Assembly: GCF_014648035.1 (NCBI RefSeq)
Contig: NZ_BMQI01000003.1
Span: 86,018 to 150,017 of the forward strand
Reading direction: 5' to 3'
Length of the DNA: 64,000 bases
Source: Shewanella algicola
Lineage (GTDB): Bacteria > Pseudomonadota > Gammaproteobacteria > Enterobacterales > Shewanellaceae
Shown: one piece after another, positions 35,593 to 45,494 of the stretch
Position numbering within the stretch: the first letter of the stretch is position 1
Layout of the letters: every line of letters begins with the position of its first letter
The notes under the pieces: generated by a model
The model's input: only the letters and a program-made list of their open reading frames with translations
Told to the model about the DNA's origin: nothing
Databases searched by the model: none
Translations under genes and position numbers: made by a program

Positions 35593-37512
35593 TTATCGTT
35601 TGAGCGACAAAATAGTCACGCCTTTTTGTTCAAGCTTGAGCGGGGCATCTAATTGATAAGATTGTTGATTGATAATATCAATGCCTTGAGTATTGCCATT
35701 AAATACGCTGCTAAAGCGTTGTAAGTCGAGCGCTACGCTTTGCTCATTTTTATTGTAAATAATCAACAAGGTTTCATTATCAGCATGGCGGCTTTGCACG
35801 TAAACGCCATCCTTAGGCACAAAATGGCGCAAATTGCCGTGTTGTATTGCCGCAGAATTTTTACGGTAATTGAGCAGGCTACGCATAAACGACAATGTCG
35901 CTTGTTGCTGATTATTTAAGCCTTCACCGGTAAAGGCGTTGATCTTATCTTGAAGCCATCCACCAGGGAAATCACCGCGCACCGCGCCATCGTTTCTGCC
36001 TTCACTTGGGCTTTGCATTAGCACTTCTGTGCCGTAAAAAATCTGTGGAATGCGGTTACTGGTGAGCACGTAGGCCATTGCGATATTAAACAAGCCTAAA
36101 TCGTTTTTCATTAAGCTGTATAAACGGTTGGTGTCGTGATTACCTTCAAATAACACTAAGTCTGTCGGCTTGGCATACACCACATCGTCGGCTAAGCGTT
36201 GGTACAAATTAATTAAGCCAGTGTCCCAGCCTTCTGGCTCGGTTAAACTGGCAATCAAGGTGTCGTACAGTGGAAAGTCCATCATACTTGGGGTGTATGA
36301 GATGTAACCATCGTTATTTTGCTTGCCTGCCTGCCAATAACTCACGGTAATCGGGTTGCTTGTCCACTCTTCGCCAACAATATTAAAGTTTGGGTATTCG
36401 TCGATAATGGCTTTAGACCAATGGGTTAAAAATGCTTTGTCTGCATAAGAGTAGGTGTCTTCGCGTATACCACTCAAGCCTGCATATTCAACCCACCAAA
36501 TGCTGTTTTGAATTAAGTAAGTTGCCATGTGTGGATCAGTTTGGTTCATGTCGGGCATAGTGTCGGTAAACCAGCCTTGGTCAAAATCAGCGGTGTCACT
36601 GGCCACAGCGTATGGGTCTTGTACTGTGGTGCGGCGGTGGCTGGTGTAGAGAATATCTTGCGGATTTTGCTGCCAGGCCTGTTGACCGTTAACCCAGGTT
36701 TCGCTCGGGAAATCTGCCATCCATTGATGACCTGAGCCCATGTGATTCACAATGACATCTTTAATCACCCCAATGCCAAAACTGCGCGCCTCTTGCACTA
36801 ATGCTTGGTACTCTTCGTTGGTACCAAAACGTGGGTCTATTTGATAAAAATGGGTGGTTGAATAACCGTGATAAGAATACTTATCTTGGTTATTTTCAAG
36901 CAGCGGGTTAATCCATAGCTGAGTCACACCTAAATCGTGTAAGTAGGGCAGTGCTTTGCGGATCCCCAAAATGTCGCCACCGTGACGACCACCATCAAAG
37001 CTACGATCGCTTTTTTCGAGCATGCTTGGGTGATTATCGTTATCTGGATTTCCATTAACAAAGCGGTCTGGGGTGATTAAGTAAATCACATCTTTATTAC
37101 TAAACCCCTGGCGTTCGCGCGCGCCAGGCTCCCGTGCTTGAATGGCATAATCAAATTGTTCGACTAGCTGATCATTATCATAAAGGCCAATTTTTAGTTG
37201 TTGTGCTTTGGCATCTTGTAAATCTAAATTGATAAACAAATGATTGGGGCTTGCGGTTTGCTCAACGTTAACCAACTTTACGCCCTGGGCGTTGAGCAGT
37301 TTAACCTGGTGGCCACGAATATTATCGCCAGCAACCAATAATTGCAGTTGTGGATTGTGCATCCCTGCCCACCACGAAAGGGGCTCAACGTTAACCTGTG
37401 CATTAACAGACAATGCACAGCAACACATCGCCAATCCTAAAAAAGCTGAGCTGGTAAACAAACGATTTTTTGCTGGTTTTGGTGTGTGTATATGGCTAAT
37501 TGATAAAGTCAT
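35593..37512 (-). CDS. GH13 neopullulanase/cyclomaltodextrinase-like amylase, exported
   Basis: A 639-residue periplasmic enzyme with a signal peptide (LGLAMCCCALSVNA-Q). It has an N-terminal beta domain of the cyclomaltodextrinase type (about 40-125) and a catalytic barrel with DVIVNH, GIREDTYSY (nucleophile), VGEEWTSN (acid) and FEGNHDTNR. It resembles SusA-type neopullulanases that cut maltodextrins, pullulan or cyclodextrins. It lies 70 bp downstream of the halogenase gene on the same strand. Confidence 0.9.
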   Translation of the reverse strand: MTLSISHIHTPKPAKNRLFTSSAFLGLAMCCCALSVNAQVNVEPLSWWAGMHNPQLQLLVAGDNIRGHQVKLLNAQGVKLVNVEQTASPNHLFINLDLQDAKAQQLKIGLYDNDQLVEQFDYAIQAREPGARERQGFSNKDVIYLITPDRFVNGNPDNDNHPSMLEKSDRSFDGGRHGGDILGIRKALPYLHDLGVTQLWINPLLENNQDKYSYHGYSTTHFYQIDPRFGTNEEYQALVQEARSFGIGVIKDVIVNHMGSGHQWMADFPSETWVNGQQAWQQNPQDILYTSHRRTTVQDPYAVASDTADFDQGWFTDTMPDMNQTDPHMATYLIQNSIWWVEYAGLSGIREDTYSYADKAFLTHWSKAIIDEYPNFNIVGEEWTSNPITVSYWQAGKQNNDGYISYTPSMMDFPLYDTLIASLTEPEGWDTGLINLYQRLADDVVYAKPTDLVLFEGNHDTNRLYSLMKNDLGLFNIAMAYVLTSNRIPQIFYGTEVLMQSPSEGRNDGAVRGDFPGGWLQDKINAFTGEGLNNQQQATLSFMRSLLNYRKNSAAIQHGNLRHFVPKDGVYVQSRHADNETLLIIYNKNEQSVALDLQRFSSVFNGNTQGIDIINQQSYQLDAPLKLEQKGVTILSLKR

Positions 37513-37582
37513 ATTGCATCCTATGTCGTTTTTATTTTGTTATTTATAACGTTAATGAGTCTTATTGGTTTACGTAAACAGG

Positions 37583-39106
37583 TTAAAGCGCCTTAATAAA
37601 CGCGCTATGTTCAGGCATGTTGGCAACTGTGGTGTTAATCACTTTACTTATGTTGCCTAAATAATCTTGTAATGCTGCGGGCTCAACCGCTACCGCGAGC
37701 GGATGAAAGTCTGCCGGTGTAATGCCCTGGCCGAGCATCACCTGGATCCAGGCGGCTTCGGTAAACAGTTCGTCTTGATGCCTAAATACGTTGGCAGTTT
37801 GGCTAAATAAATCGATTTTTTGCTGCAAGCTCTCAGGAATACTCATGTCGCGGCAATGTTGCCATAAACCGCGGTTATCTGGCTGTGTTTGTTTGGCGTT
37901 GAGGTGGTAGTGCAAAATAATAAAGTCGCGAATTTGTTCAAATTCAGTTTGTGATTGGCGATTAAACTCATCCACTTGCTGAGATTGAATGCCGTGATGC
38001 GGAAACAATTTGGTTAAGCGAATAATCGCCGATTGCACTAAATGTAAGCTGGTGGATTCTAGCGGCTCTAAAAATCCGCTCGATAAACCAATCGCGATAC
38101 AGTTTTTATGCCACTGCTTTACCCGTCTACCCGTGGTGAAATTAATTTTACGGGGCTCAGCTAAAGGTGTCCCATCAAGGTTGTCGAGTAACTGCTGTTT
38201 TGCTTGCGCATCACTCATGTATTGGCTGCTATAAACAATGCCATTGCCGGTGCGATGTTGCAGCGGAATACGCCATTGCCAGCCTGCATCATGTGCGGTG
38301 GCTTTAGTGTAGGGCAGTAGTGGGTGGGTACTTTCACACGGCACGGCGTAGGCACTGTCGCAAGGTAGCCAATGTTGCCAGTTTTCATAATCGACACCTA
38401 AGGCTTGCTCTATCAATAGGGCAGAAAAGCCCGAGCAGTCGATAAATAAATCACCGGCGATGGTTTGGCCGCTTTGCAAGATCACACTGGCAATATTGCC
38501 GCTGCTATCAAGTATTGTGTTATCTATTTTACCTTCAAGGCGCTTAACACTGCGTTGCGAGCAATATTGTTGCAGCATGGTGGCATATAAGCTGGCATCA
38601 AAATGGTAGGCATGAGTAATGCCCGACATTTGTGCATTGGGAATAGTGGCAATAGGCTGAAATTTATTGTGTTTAGCGGCTTGGTAATTAATGGAATAAC
38701 GCCAAAAGTCTGCCGGATTATATTGCGTGTTTGAGTCAGCGTTGTGAGCTGCCTGGGCGCAAAGCCAATAATGATGAAATGACGTAAAACCGAGGTCGCG
38801 GCCTACATTGCCAAAGGCGTGCATGTAAGCATCACCTTGCTGATACCAGTTTTCAAATTCGATACCCAATTTATAAGTGGCTTGGGTTGCGTTAATAAAG
38901 TCACTTTCTTTAATGCCCAGTACGCTATTAAAAATTTGTAGAGGTGGGATTGTCGCTTCGCCCACACCAATAGTACCAATGGCATCAGACTCGATGAGGG
39001 TAATGTTGAGCTGAGTGTTAAATAATCGACTCAACATGGCTGCGGTCATCCACCCTGAGGTGCCGCCGCCCACAATGACAATGTTTTTTATTGTTGTTTG
39101 TTTCAT
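37583..39106 (-). CDS. Flavin-dependent tryptophan halogenase-like protein
   Basis: A 507-residue protein of the tryptophan halogenase family. It has the FAD-binding GGGTSGW (residues 13-19), the family motif WQWRIP (276-281), and the catalytic pair Lys79 and Glu347, at nearly the same positions as in PrnA (Lys79, Glu346). It therefore looks intact. It lies directly after the TonB-dependent receptor and before two amylases, an arrangement known for halogenase-like genes near sugar receptors in several marine and plant-associated bacteria. The substrate is unknown and a flavin reductase partner is not in the window. Confidence 0.88.
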   Translation of the reverse strand: MKQTTIKNIVIVGGGTSGWMTAAMLSRLFNTQLNITLIESDAIGTIGVGEATIPPLQIFNSVLGIKESDFINATQATYKLGIEFENWYQQGDAYMHAFGNVGRDLGFTSFHHYWLCAQAAHNADSNTQYNPADFWRYSINYQAAKHNKFQPIATIPNAQMSGITHAYHFDASLYATMLQQYCSQRSVKRLEGKIDNTILDSSGNIASVILQSGQTIAGDLFIDCSGFSALLIEQALGVDYENWQHWLPCDSAYAVPCESTHPLLPYTKATAHDAGWQWRIPLQHRTGNGIVYSSQYMSDAQAKQQLLDNLDGTPLAEPRKINFTTGRRVKQWHKNCIAIGLSSGFLEPLESTSLHLVQSAIIRLTKLFPHHGIQSQQVDEFNRQSQTEFEQIRDFIILHYHLNAKQTQPDNRGLWQHCRDMSIPESLQQKIDLFSQTANVFRHQDELFTEAAWIQVMLGQGITPADFHPLAVAVEPAALQDYLGNISKVINTTVANMPEHSAFIKAL

Positions 39107-39146
39107 TGTTATCGCCTTTATTTATTGTGTGATGGGGTCAATAAAG

Positions 39147-39180
39147 AAAAAGCCCCTGTAAAAGGTACAGAGGCTTTTTG
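39147..39180 (-). terminator. Terminator-like hairpin between receptor and halogenase genes
   Basis: A 13-bp stem with one mismatch (AAAAAGCCCCTGT pairing with ACAGAGGCTTTTT) and a T tract lies just after the receptor stop. Because the next genes have no operator of their own, it probably works as a partial terminator that gives the receptor more expression than the enzymes. Confidence 0.7.
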
Positions 39181-39195
39181 TCAGCTTAATGCAAA

Positions 39196-41916
39196 TTAAA
39201 ACTTGTAGTTAGCACCTAACATAAAGTTACGGCCATAGTTTTGATAATCGCGAACTAAGCGTTGGTCATCACCTGTGTAAGAGGTAAAGGGCTCGTTGGT
39301 TAAGTTATTCACTTGGAACTGAACCGACAAGCCGTATAGGGCATCGATTCCGCTTTCGGTAAAGTCATAACCAATTTGTGCATCGACTACGGTTTCTGCT
39401 TTCACGTTAACATTGACACGCGTTAAGCTGATTGCGGTGACTTCACCTAAGAAGTCACTGCGGTAGCGAGAACTAATTCGCGCTTCAAAGCCTGCGTTTT
39501 CGTAGTAAACCGTCGCGTTAAAGGTTTTTTCAGATAAGCCTTCTAGCTTTTGTGGTTCACTGTCTGAAGTTTCTTTTACTTCACTGTCATTGTACGAACC
39601 ACTTAAGATGGTACCAAAACCTTCTAGTTGGTCAGCAAACAAACCAAAATCTAGCGATAAAGAAGCTTCAATACCTTGAACATATCCGCCATTACCATTT
39701 TGTGGCTGGGTGACAATACCAATTGGGTTGTCTGTAGGTGATTGTGGTAAAAAGGTACTGAAATCAAGCTCTGACTGTTGGTCATATACGAAGTTTTCAA
39801 GGTCTTTGTAGTATACCGCTAATGCAAAGTAGCCTTGATCGCTAAAGTAGTTTTCGTAGCTAATGTCGTACTGACGCGCTAACCAAGGACGTAATTCAGG
39901 GTTACCTGCACCACCTGACCAGTTAACACCGTCGTTTGGATTCTGATTGTAGCTAAAGTTGACGTTAGCATTCATTTTGTCCATGCGCGCTCGGGTTAGG
40001 GTACGAGCAGCAGCAAAGCGAACCATTTGCCCATCGGCTACTTCAAAACCTAAGTTTAAGCTTGGCAACCATTCAACGTAAGAGTCACCTGCGGTGCGAG
40101 GGGTCACAATAACCTCGCCATCTTCAACCGTCGCCACTGTACCGTCTGAGCTTTGGTCAGTGTGCACTGCTTGAATACCTACGTTACCTGTAACCGGTAA
40201 ACCAAATAGTTCAGTCTCTAAATTGGCTTTAACAAAAATGGTTGAGACTTCTTCTGAAATAGCCCAAGAGTTAGTTGCACGAGATAAATCGACATCTGCT
40301 ACGTCAGTTTCGGTGTAACCGCCAGCATTATAAAATGCCAGTGCGTCGTAACTTAATACATCACCCATGCCGAAAAAGTCTAATGACGTTGGTGATAGTA
40401 AAAATTCATCAGGCACAGTTTCTAAGTAGTTATCTGAACCGTCATAACCCGCTAGAGTGAGGTAATAACCTTTATCTAACTTGCTCTTGTCACGGTTAGT
40501 GCGGTTCACACCAAATTCAACGCTGCGAACAGCACCTTCGTCGAATATGTATTCAGCACTTAAACGGAATGAGTTAAGTTCGTCTTCAATTTCTGGTTTG
40601 TTGATAAAACCGTCTTGGGTGTTTGGCCCTAATGGACTACCCCAGCCAAGTGGGTCACCTAGCTTAATGACATCAGGATCGGCGTAATCTAAGTTGTGAG
40701 TAAAGTCGTAACCGCCATCACCGTTATACGCAAAACCTAAGTCATCAACTGCGCCAACACCAGTGCCACGACCTGTACCACTGTAAGTTTCCATACCAAT
40801 GTCGGTACGGTCAACTTTTGACATAGCGATGTCAGCTTCAACGCTCCAGTTGTCGTTGATGGTGTATTTGTTGTTCCAACCGATTGAAATTGAGTCCGCA
40901 TCACGTTTGTTAACGTCGTTACGTACAACCACTTCTGCGCCAACAATAGTGCCTTCAGTGACAAGTCCATTTTCAGTTGTTGATGCGGTCACGCCGCCAT
41001 TAGCCCCCCATGCTGCTGGGATTTCAATACCACGTAAGCGCTGGTCATCGGTAAATTTAGTGTAATAAACATCAACCACAGAGGTAAATTGCTCGTTAGG
41101 TGCATACTCAAATACCGCTAACACACCGTCACGTTCTAATTCACTTGAACGTACAAACGGTTTTGCTCCGCCTAGCACGCTATCACCGGCGTCATTTGTT
41201 GGATAACCCCATGCTTGCCAGCGCTCTTCTTGGTTTGGCGACACCATGCGGGCGTAACCTAATGCCACACCAATGGTATCGTCTGCAAATTGGTCAATGT
41301 ATGAAATGCTGCCACGGTAGCCGGTATCATCCGAACCACTGTTTAACGAGCCTAAATCGTTCATTTCGCCGCGTAATGACACCGCAATGGTTTGCTCGCC
41401 ATGGGTTAACGGGCTAATAGTTTGCATGTCGACTGTGCCGCCGATGGCTTGGGCCATGACAGATGCATCAGGGGTTTTGTACACCACAACACGGTTAAGT
41501 AGTTCTGAAGGGTATTGGTCAAATTCAACGCCACGGTTGTCGTTGACTGACGCTTGTTCGCGACCGTTTAAGGTAGCGGTGGTAAAGTCTGGGCCTAAAC
41601 CACGAATTGAGATTACGTTTGCACGGCCGTCTAAACGTTGTGCGGCAATGCCGGGTAAACGGGCTAGAGATTCCGCGATACTGACGTCTGGTAATTTACC
41701 AATGTCTTCTGCAGAAATGGCTTCAACAATTGAGGATGAAGACATTTTTAATGATTGTGATTCTTGTAAGCTGCGGCGAATACCAGTGACCTGAATCACT
41801 TCAATATTTTCTTCAGCAGCTTCTGTAGTTTGAACATCATCAGCAGCGTAAGCACTCATGCTGGCACCCGCGGCGGCTAATGCTAGCGTTAGTAGGCTCG
41901 GTTTAAATAGCAACAT
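39196..41916 (-). CDS. TonB-dependent receptor for maltodextrins (inferred)
   Basis: A 906-residue outer-membrane receptor. It has a signal peptide (LALAAAGASMSAYA), a likely TonB box (IEVIQVTG), a plug domain (EDIGKLPDVSIAESLARLPG) and a 22-strand barrel that ends in Phe (MLGANYKF). It belongs to the large Alteromonadales carbohydrate-receptor group. Position in the starch locus and a LacI-type operator upstream make maltodextrin the likely cargo. A strong RBS (AGGGGAAAG) precedes the ATG. It is the first gene of a four-gene run. Confidence 0.92.
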   Translation of the reverse strand: MLLFKPSLLTLALAAAGASMSAYAADDVQTTEAAEENIEVIQVTGIRRSLQESQSLKMSSSSIVEAISAEDIGKLPDVSIAESLARLPGIAAQRLDGRANVISIRGLGPDFTTATLNGREQASVNDNRGVEFDQYPSELLNRVVVYKTPDASVMAQAIGGTVDMQTISPLTHGEQTIAVSLRGEMNDLGSLNSGSDDTGYRGSISYIDQFADDTIGVALGYARMVSPNQEERWQAWGYPTNDAGDSVLGGAKPFVRSSELERDGVLAVFEYAPNEQFTSVVDVYYTKFTDDQRLRGIEIPAAWGANGGVTASTTENGLVTEGTIVGAEVVVRNDVNKRDADSISIGWNNKYTINDNWSVEADIAMSKVDRTDIGMETYSGTGRGTGVGAVDDLGFAYNGDGGYDFTHNLDYADPDVIKLGDPLGWGSPLGPNTQDGFINKPEIEDELNSFRLSAEYIFDEGAVRSVEFGVNRTNRDKSKLDKGYYLTLAGYDGSDNYLETVPDEFLLSPTSLDFFGMGDVLSYDALAFYNAGGYTETDVADVDLSRATNSWAISEEVSTIFVKANLETELFGLPVTGNVGIQAVHTDQSSDGTVATVEDGEVIVTPRTAGDSYVEWLPSLNLGFEVADGQMVRFAAARTLTRARMDKMNANVNFSYNQNPNDGVNWSGGAGNPELRPWLARQYDISYENYFSDQGYFALAVYYKDLENFVYDQQSELDFSTFLPQSPTDNPIGIVTQPQNGNGGYVQGIEASLSLDFGLFADQLEGFGTILSGSYNDSEVKETSDSEPQKLEGLSEKTFNATVYYENAGFEARISSRYRSDFLGEVTAISLTRVNVNVKAETVVDAQIGYDFTESGIDALYGLSVQFQVNNLTNEPFTSYTGDDQRLVRDYQNYGRNFMLGANYKF

Positions 41917-42089
41917 TCATCTTTCCCCTTTTTTGAACACTTAACCCGTTAATTTAGATCGCGTGTTAGTGCCCTTTTGAATTTTGGTTACAGTCTTTTA
42001 TTGTGTTTATGCTTCAGCATGCTTAATTAACTTTATAAGTGACTGCATAAGTGCCGAAGTTATGACCAAATTGTTGCACAACAGTTACG

Positions 42090-42139
42090 ATATTACTCTC
42101 AGTTCACTTTTTCCGACAATGTTATGCATACGTATTCAA
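42090..42139 (-). promoter_or_regulatory. LacI-type operator and promoter C (receptor operon)
   Basis: Operator ATGCATACGTATTCAA (42124-42139, centre 42131.5) precedes a -35 TTGTCG (42114-42119) and a -10 TAATAT (42090-42095) with an 18-bp spacer on the minus strand. Centre to -35 edge is 12.5 bp. Confidence 0.72.
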
Positions 42140-42272
42140 AGGTGGTAGGCAGGATGTTGTGACGGTTTATTACATTTATTAAACATCTTTTTAAACACAC
42201 TTTTGCAATGTAAAGTGCTGATTAATAATGGTTATGCCGTTACCTCTTTTTGTGGTATGCAAACAAATTTCT

Positions 42273-42323
42273 TTGCATACGTATGCAGGTGTATTGAACC
42301 TCATTTCCTTATTCACGTATCCT
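42273..42323 (+). promoter_or_regulatory. LacI-type operator and promoter D (alpha-glucosidase gene)
   Basis: The operator TTGCATACGTATGCAG contains a perfect 14-bp palindrome TGCATACGTATGCA (42274-42287, centre 42280.5). Downstream are -35 TTGAAC (42294-42299) and -10 TATCCT (42318-42323), 18 bp apart. Centre to -35 edge is 13.5 bp, one more than at the other three sites. Confidence 0.7.
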
Positions 42324-42417
42324 CGGGGATAATAAATAACAACAGCGTTCTATTACGCGAACGCAACATTAAGTTAACTCACGGGTCGAAATTGGGTTAA
42401 CTCATCAAGGGGAAGCA

Positions 42418-44049
42418 ATGAGTCAGGTAACCTGGTGGCGTGGTGGAGTGATATATCAAGTCTATCCTCGCAGTTTAATGGATTCTAATGGCGATGGTGT
42501 GGGTGATTTGCAAGGCATTATTGCCAAGCTTGACTATATTGCCAGCTTAAATGTGGATGCGATTTGGATATCACCTTTCTTTAAATCACCAATGAAAGAC
42601 TTTGGTTACGACATTAGTGACTATCTTGAAATTGATCCTTTGTTTGGCACCATGGCAGATTTTGAACAGCTTATTGACCAGGCGCATCAGCGCAATATCA
42701 AAGTGGTCATTGATCAAGTTTTAAGCCATACCTCAGATCAACATACGTGGTTTGAGCAAAGCCGCCAAAGCCGTGATAACGATAAAGCGGATTGGTATGT
42801 GTGGGCGGATCCTAAAGATGATGGCAGTGCACCTAACAACTGGCTCGCTATTTTTGGTGGTTGCGCTTGGGAATGGGAACCTCGCCGCCAGCAGTATTAC
42901 TTACATAACTTTCTTAAAAGCCAACCGGATTTAAACTTCCATAGCCCACAGGTTCGCCAAGCCGTGTTAAATAACGTCGAGTTTTGGCTTAAAAAGGGCG
43001 TAGATGGTTTCCGTTTGGATGCCATCACGTTTTGTTACCATGACGAACTATTACGCGACAACCCCGCTAAACCGAAAGATCAACGTCAAGGACGTGGGTT
43101 CAGCGAAGACAATCCTTATGCGTACCAATATCATTATTACAATAATACCCGTCCGCAAACCGTGGGCTTTATTGAAGAATTACGTGCATTGATTAACCGC
43201 TATCCTGGCGCGGTGACATTAGGTGAAGTCTCGTCTGAAGACTCTCTTACCACTATGGCTGAATACACTCAAGGCGATGACCGCCTACATATGGCCTACA
43301 GTTTTGAGCTATTAACCGATGATTTTAGTGCAGCTTATATTCGCCAAACCGTTGAAGAATTAGAAGCCAGTATTGGTGACGGTTGGCCATGTTGGGCAAT
43401 AGGCAACCATGACGTTCAACGTGTTGCCACGCGTTGGGGCAAGCAACAAGCTAACCCGACCATGGTCAAAATGCTCAATGCCATGCTGTTTTCATTACGC
43501 GGCAGTGTCTGCAGCTATCAAGGTGAAGAGTTGGGGTTAACTGAAGCACCAATCGAGTTTAACCAGTTACAAGACCCGTTTGGCATTACCTTTTGGCCAA
43601 TGTTCAAAGGCCGAGATGGTTGTCGTACGCCAATGCCCTGGGTTAAGTCTGCAGACAATGCCGGTTTTAGCGACGCACAACCTTGGTTACCGATATCAGC
43701 ACAGCACATCAATAGTGCCGTGGATGTACAAGAAGCCGATAGCGACTCTATTTTAAACAGCTACCGTCACTTTTTAGCATGGCGTAAACAACAGAATGTG
43801 TTAATTGATGGTGATATTCAGTTTGTCGATGCACACCCAAATGTGTTGGCGTTTGTTAGAACATTAGGTACGCAGCGGATGTTGGTATTATTTAACTTAT
43901 CGATTCAGCAATCACACTTTGAGTTGGCTGACATTAAGGTTAACAGTGTGCTTGATGGACATGGGCTAGCAACAGGGCATCAAGATCAGCAGCAAGCAAA
44001 CACCATTGTGTTACCAAGCTTTAGCAGCTTTTATGCCTTTATCAATTAA
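42418..44049 (+). CDS. GH13 alpha-glucosidase, cytoplasmic
   Basis: A 543-residue enzyme of the oligo-1,6-glucosidase/alpha-glucosidase branch (GH13, probably subfamily 23). The N-terminus WWRGGVIYQVYPRSL is diagnostic. The four regions are DQVLSHTS, GFRLDAITF (nucleophile), LGEVSSEDS (acid) and AIGNHDVQR. There is no signal peptide, so it hydrolyses imported maltose or short dextrins inside the cell. AAGGGGAAG precedes the ATG. It is driven by promoter D and ends at a terminator. Confidence 0.93.
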   Translation: MSQVTWWRGGVIYQVYPRSLMDSNGDGVGDLQGIIAKLDYIASLNVDAIWISPFFKSPMKDFGYDISDYLEIDPLFGTMADFEQLIDQAHQRNIKVVIDQVLSHTSDQHTWFEQSRQSRDNDKADWYVWADPKDDGSAPNNWLAIFGGCAWEWEPRRQQYYLHNFLKSQPDLNFHSPQVRQAVLNNVEFWLKKGVDGFRLDAITFCYHDELLRDNPAKPKDQRQGRGFSEDNPYAYQYHYYNNTRPQTVGFIEELRALINRYPGAVTLGEVSSEDSLTTMAEYTQGDDRLHMAYSFELLTDDFSAAYIRQTVEELEASIGDGWPCWAIGNHDVQRVATRWGKQQANPTMVKMLNAMLFSLRGSVCSYQGEELGLTEAPIEFNQLQDPFGITFWPMFKGRDGCRTPMPWVKSADNAGFSDAQPWLPISAQHINSAVDVQEADSDSILNSYRHFLAWRKQQNVLIDGDIQFVDAHPNVLAFVRTLGTQRMLVLFNLSIQQSHFELADIKVNSVLDGHGLATGHQDQQQANTIVLPSFSSFYAFIN

Positions 44050-44056
44050 CCAGAAT

Positions 44057-44087
44057 AAGCCGAAATACTCAGTGTTTCGGCTTTTTT
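44057..44087 (+). terminator. Terminator after the alpha-glucosidase gene
   Basis: A 9-bp stem (AAGCCGAAA pairing with TTTCGGCTT) with a T run lies directly after the stop. A second small inverted repeat (CTCAAG / CTTGAG) follows at about 44091-44109. Confidence 0.82.
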
Positions 44088-44188
44088 GATCTCAAGGCTA
44101 TCTCTTGAGTTGTATTAGCCTTTATGCCATCCATTGAAATTTACAAGAAAAAAACCAAATAACAATAACTAACGAGAAGAGACCAATT

Positions 44189-45463
44189 ATGGCTTCAACA
44201 ATGCAAAGTACACAACACACAACAACAGAGGGAGGTAGCGGTAATTACCGTTTTGCTCTGGTGTCATTAACATCGCTGTTTTTTATGTGGGGGTTTATTA
44301 CCTGCTTAAACGACATTTTAATTCCGCATTTAAAAGCGGTGTTCTCGCTTAACTATACCGAAGCCATGCTGATCCAATTCTGCTTTTTTGGTGCTTACTT
44401 TTTAGTGTCATTGCCGGCAGGTAAGTTAGTTAAAAAGATGGGTTATCAAAAAGGCATAGTGTGTGGATTATTAATCGCCTGTTTAGGCTGTTTATTGTTT
44501 TATCCTGCCGCCGCGCTGGCCACATACGGCCTATTTTTAGGCGCGCTGTTTGTATTGGCATCAGGTATTACTATTTTACAAGTTGCCGCTAATCCTTATG
44601 TCAATGCATTAGGTAGCGTTGAAACAGCATCAAGCCGCTTAAACCTTACTCAGGCGTTTAATGCGTTAGGTACAACGGTCGCCCCTTATTTTGGCGCGAT
44701 ATTGATTTTGTCTGTGGCAAGTGGCGCAGTTGAAGGCCTAAGCCATGCACAAGCTGAAGCGGAAGCGGAAGTGGTTAAACTGCCATACCTTATTTTGGCT
44801 GGCATGCTGGGGTTATTGGCATTAATCTTTGCCAAACTAAACTTACCGACCATTGCTGAGCACAATGAGGTGTCAGACAATAATGGCATTGTTACCCATA
44901 ACGGTAAAACCAGCGCATGGCAGAGCACTCACTTGGTCTTAGGCGCAGTGGGTATCTTTGTTTATGTGGGCGCAGAAGTCTCAATTGGCAGTTTTTTAGT
45001 TAACTTTTTAGGCGAAGAACATATTGCCGGCTTAAAAGAAGCTGACGCGGCTAAATACATAACCTATTACTGGGGCGGGGCAATGTTAGGCCGCTTTATT
45101 GGCTCAGCGGTAATGCAAAAAATTCCAGCCGGTACCCTATTAGCATTTAATGCGTTAGTGGCAGCGGTACTTGTCTTGATAGCAATGAGCAGTAGCGGCG
45201 CAGTGGCGATGTGGTCAATTCTAGCCGTGGGATTATTTAATTCTATTATGTTCCCGACTATTTTCAGCTTAGCACTACGCGGTTTAGGGCCTCACACTTC
45301 ACAAGGCAGTGGCATTTTATGTTTAGCCATTGTGGGGGGCGCCATTGTGCCGTTATTACAAGGCGTAATGGCAGACACCATGGGCTTGCAACTAGCGTTT
45401 ATTTTACCGGTTGTGTGTTATGGCTTTATATTGTTCTACGGCGCGAAAGGGTCAAAAATGTAA
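44189..45463 (+). CDS. FucP/GluP-family hexose transporter
   Basis: A 424-residue MFS permease with 12 membrane segments. It has the FucP-family motifs [19 protein letters not shown] and ANPYVNALG. In Shewanella and Brucella this type (GluP) takes up glucose or galactose with protons. Its place in the locus suggests uptake of glucose released by the exported glucoamylase and GH97. No operator lies in the 139-bp gap, and a terminator separates it from the alpha-glucosidase gene, so read-through or a separate promoter is needed. Confidence 0.88.
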   Translation: MASTMQSTQHTTTEGGSGNYRFALVSLTSLFFMWGFITCLNDILIPHLKAVFSLNYTEAMLIQFCFFGAYFLVSLPAGKLVKKMGYQKGIVCGLLIACLGCLLFYPAAALATYGLFLGALFVLASGITILQVAANPYVNALGSVETASSRLNLTQAFNALGTTVAPYFGAILILSVASGAVEGLSHAQAEAEAEVVKLPYLILAGMLGLLALIFAKLNLPTIAEHNEVSDNNGIVTHNGKTSAWQSTHLVLGAVGIFVYVGAEVSIGSFLVNFLGEEHIAGLKEADAAKYITYYWGGAMLGRFIGSAVMQKIPAGTLLAFNALVAAVLVLIAMSSSGAVAMWSILAVGLFNSIMFPTIFSLALRGLGPHTSQGSGILCLAIVGGAIVPLLQGVMADTMGLQLAFILPVVCYGFILFYGAKGSKM

Positions 45464-45494
45464 TTGGTGATATCACTTTCATTGCCATACACAC

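Larger units (their letters stand above)
41917..42417. other. Divergent control region of the starch locus
   Basis: These 501 bases separate the receptor operon (minus) from the alpha-glucosidase gene (plus). They hold two operators and promoters C and D. The receptor leader is about 170 nt. I see no gene; the reading frame at 42203-42400 overlaps an operator and has no ribosome-binding site. Confidence 0.7.

Noticed and set aside
42150..42180. Possible CRP site TGTGACGGTTTATTACA near the operators
   Set aside because: The half-sites are not six bases apart and the second is weak; not enough to call.
42203..42400. 65-codon plus-strand reading frame in the starch control region
   Set aside because: It overlaps operator D and its promoter, lacks a ribosome-binding site and has no recognisable protein features.
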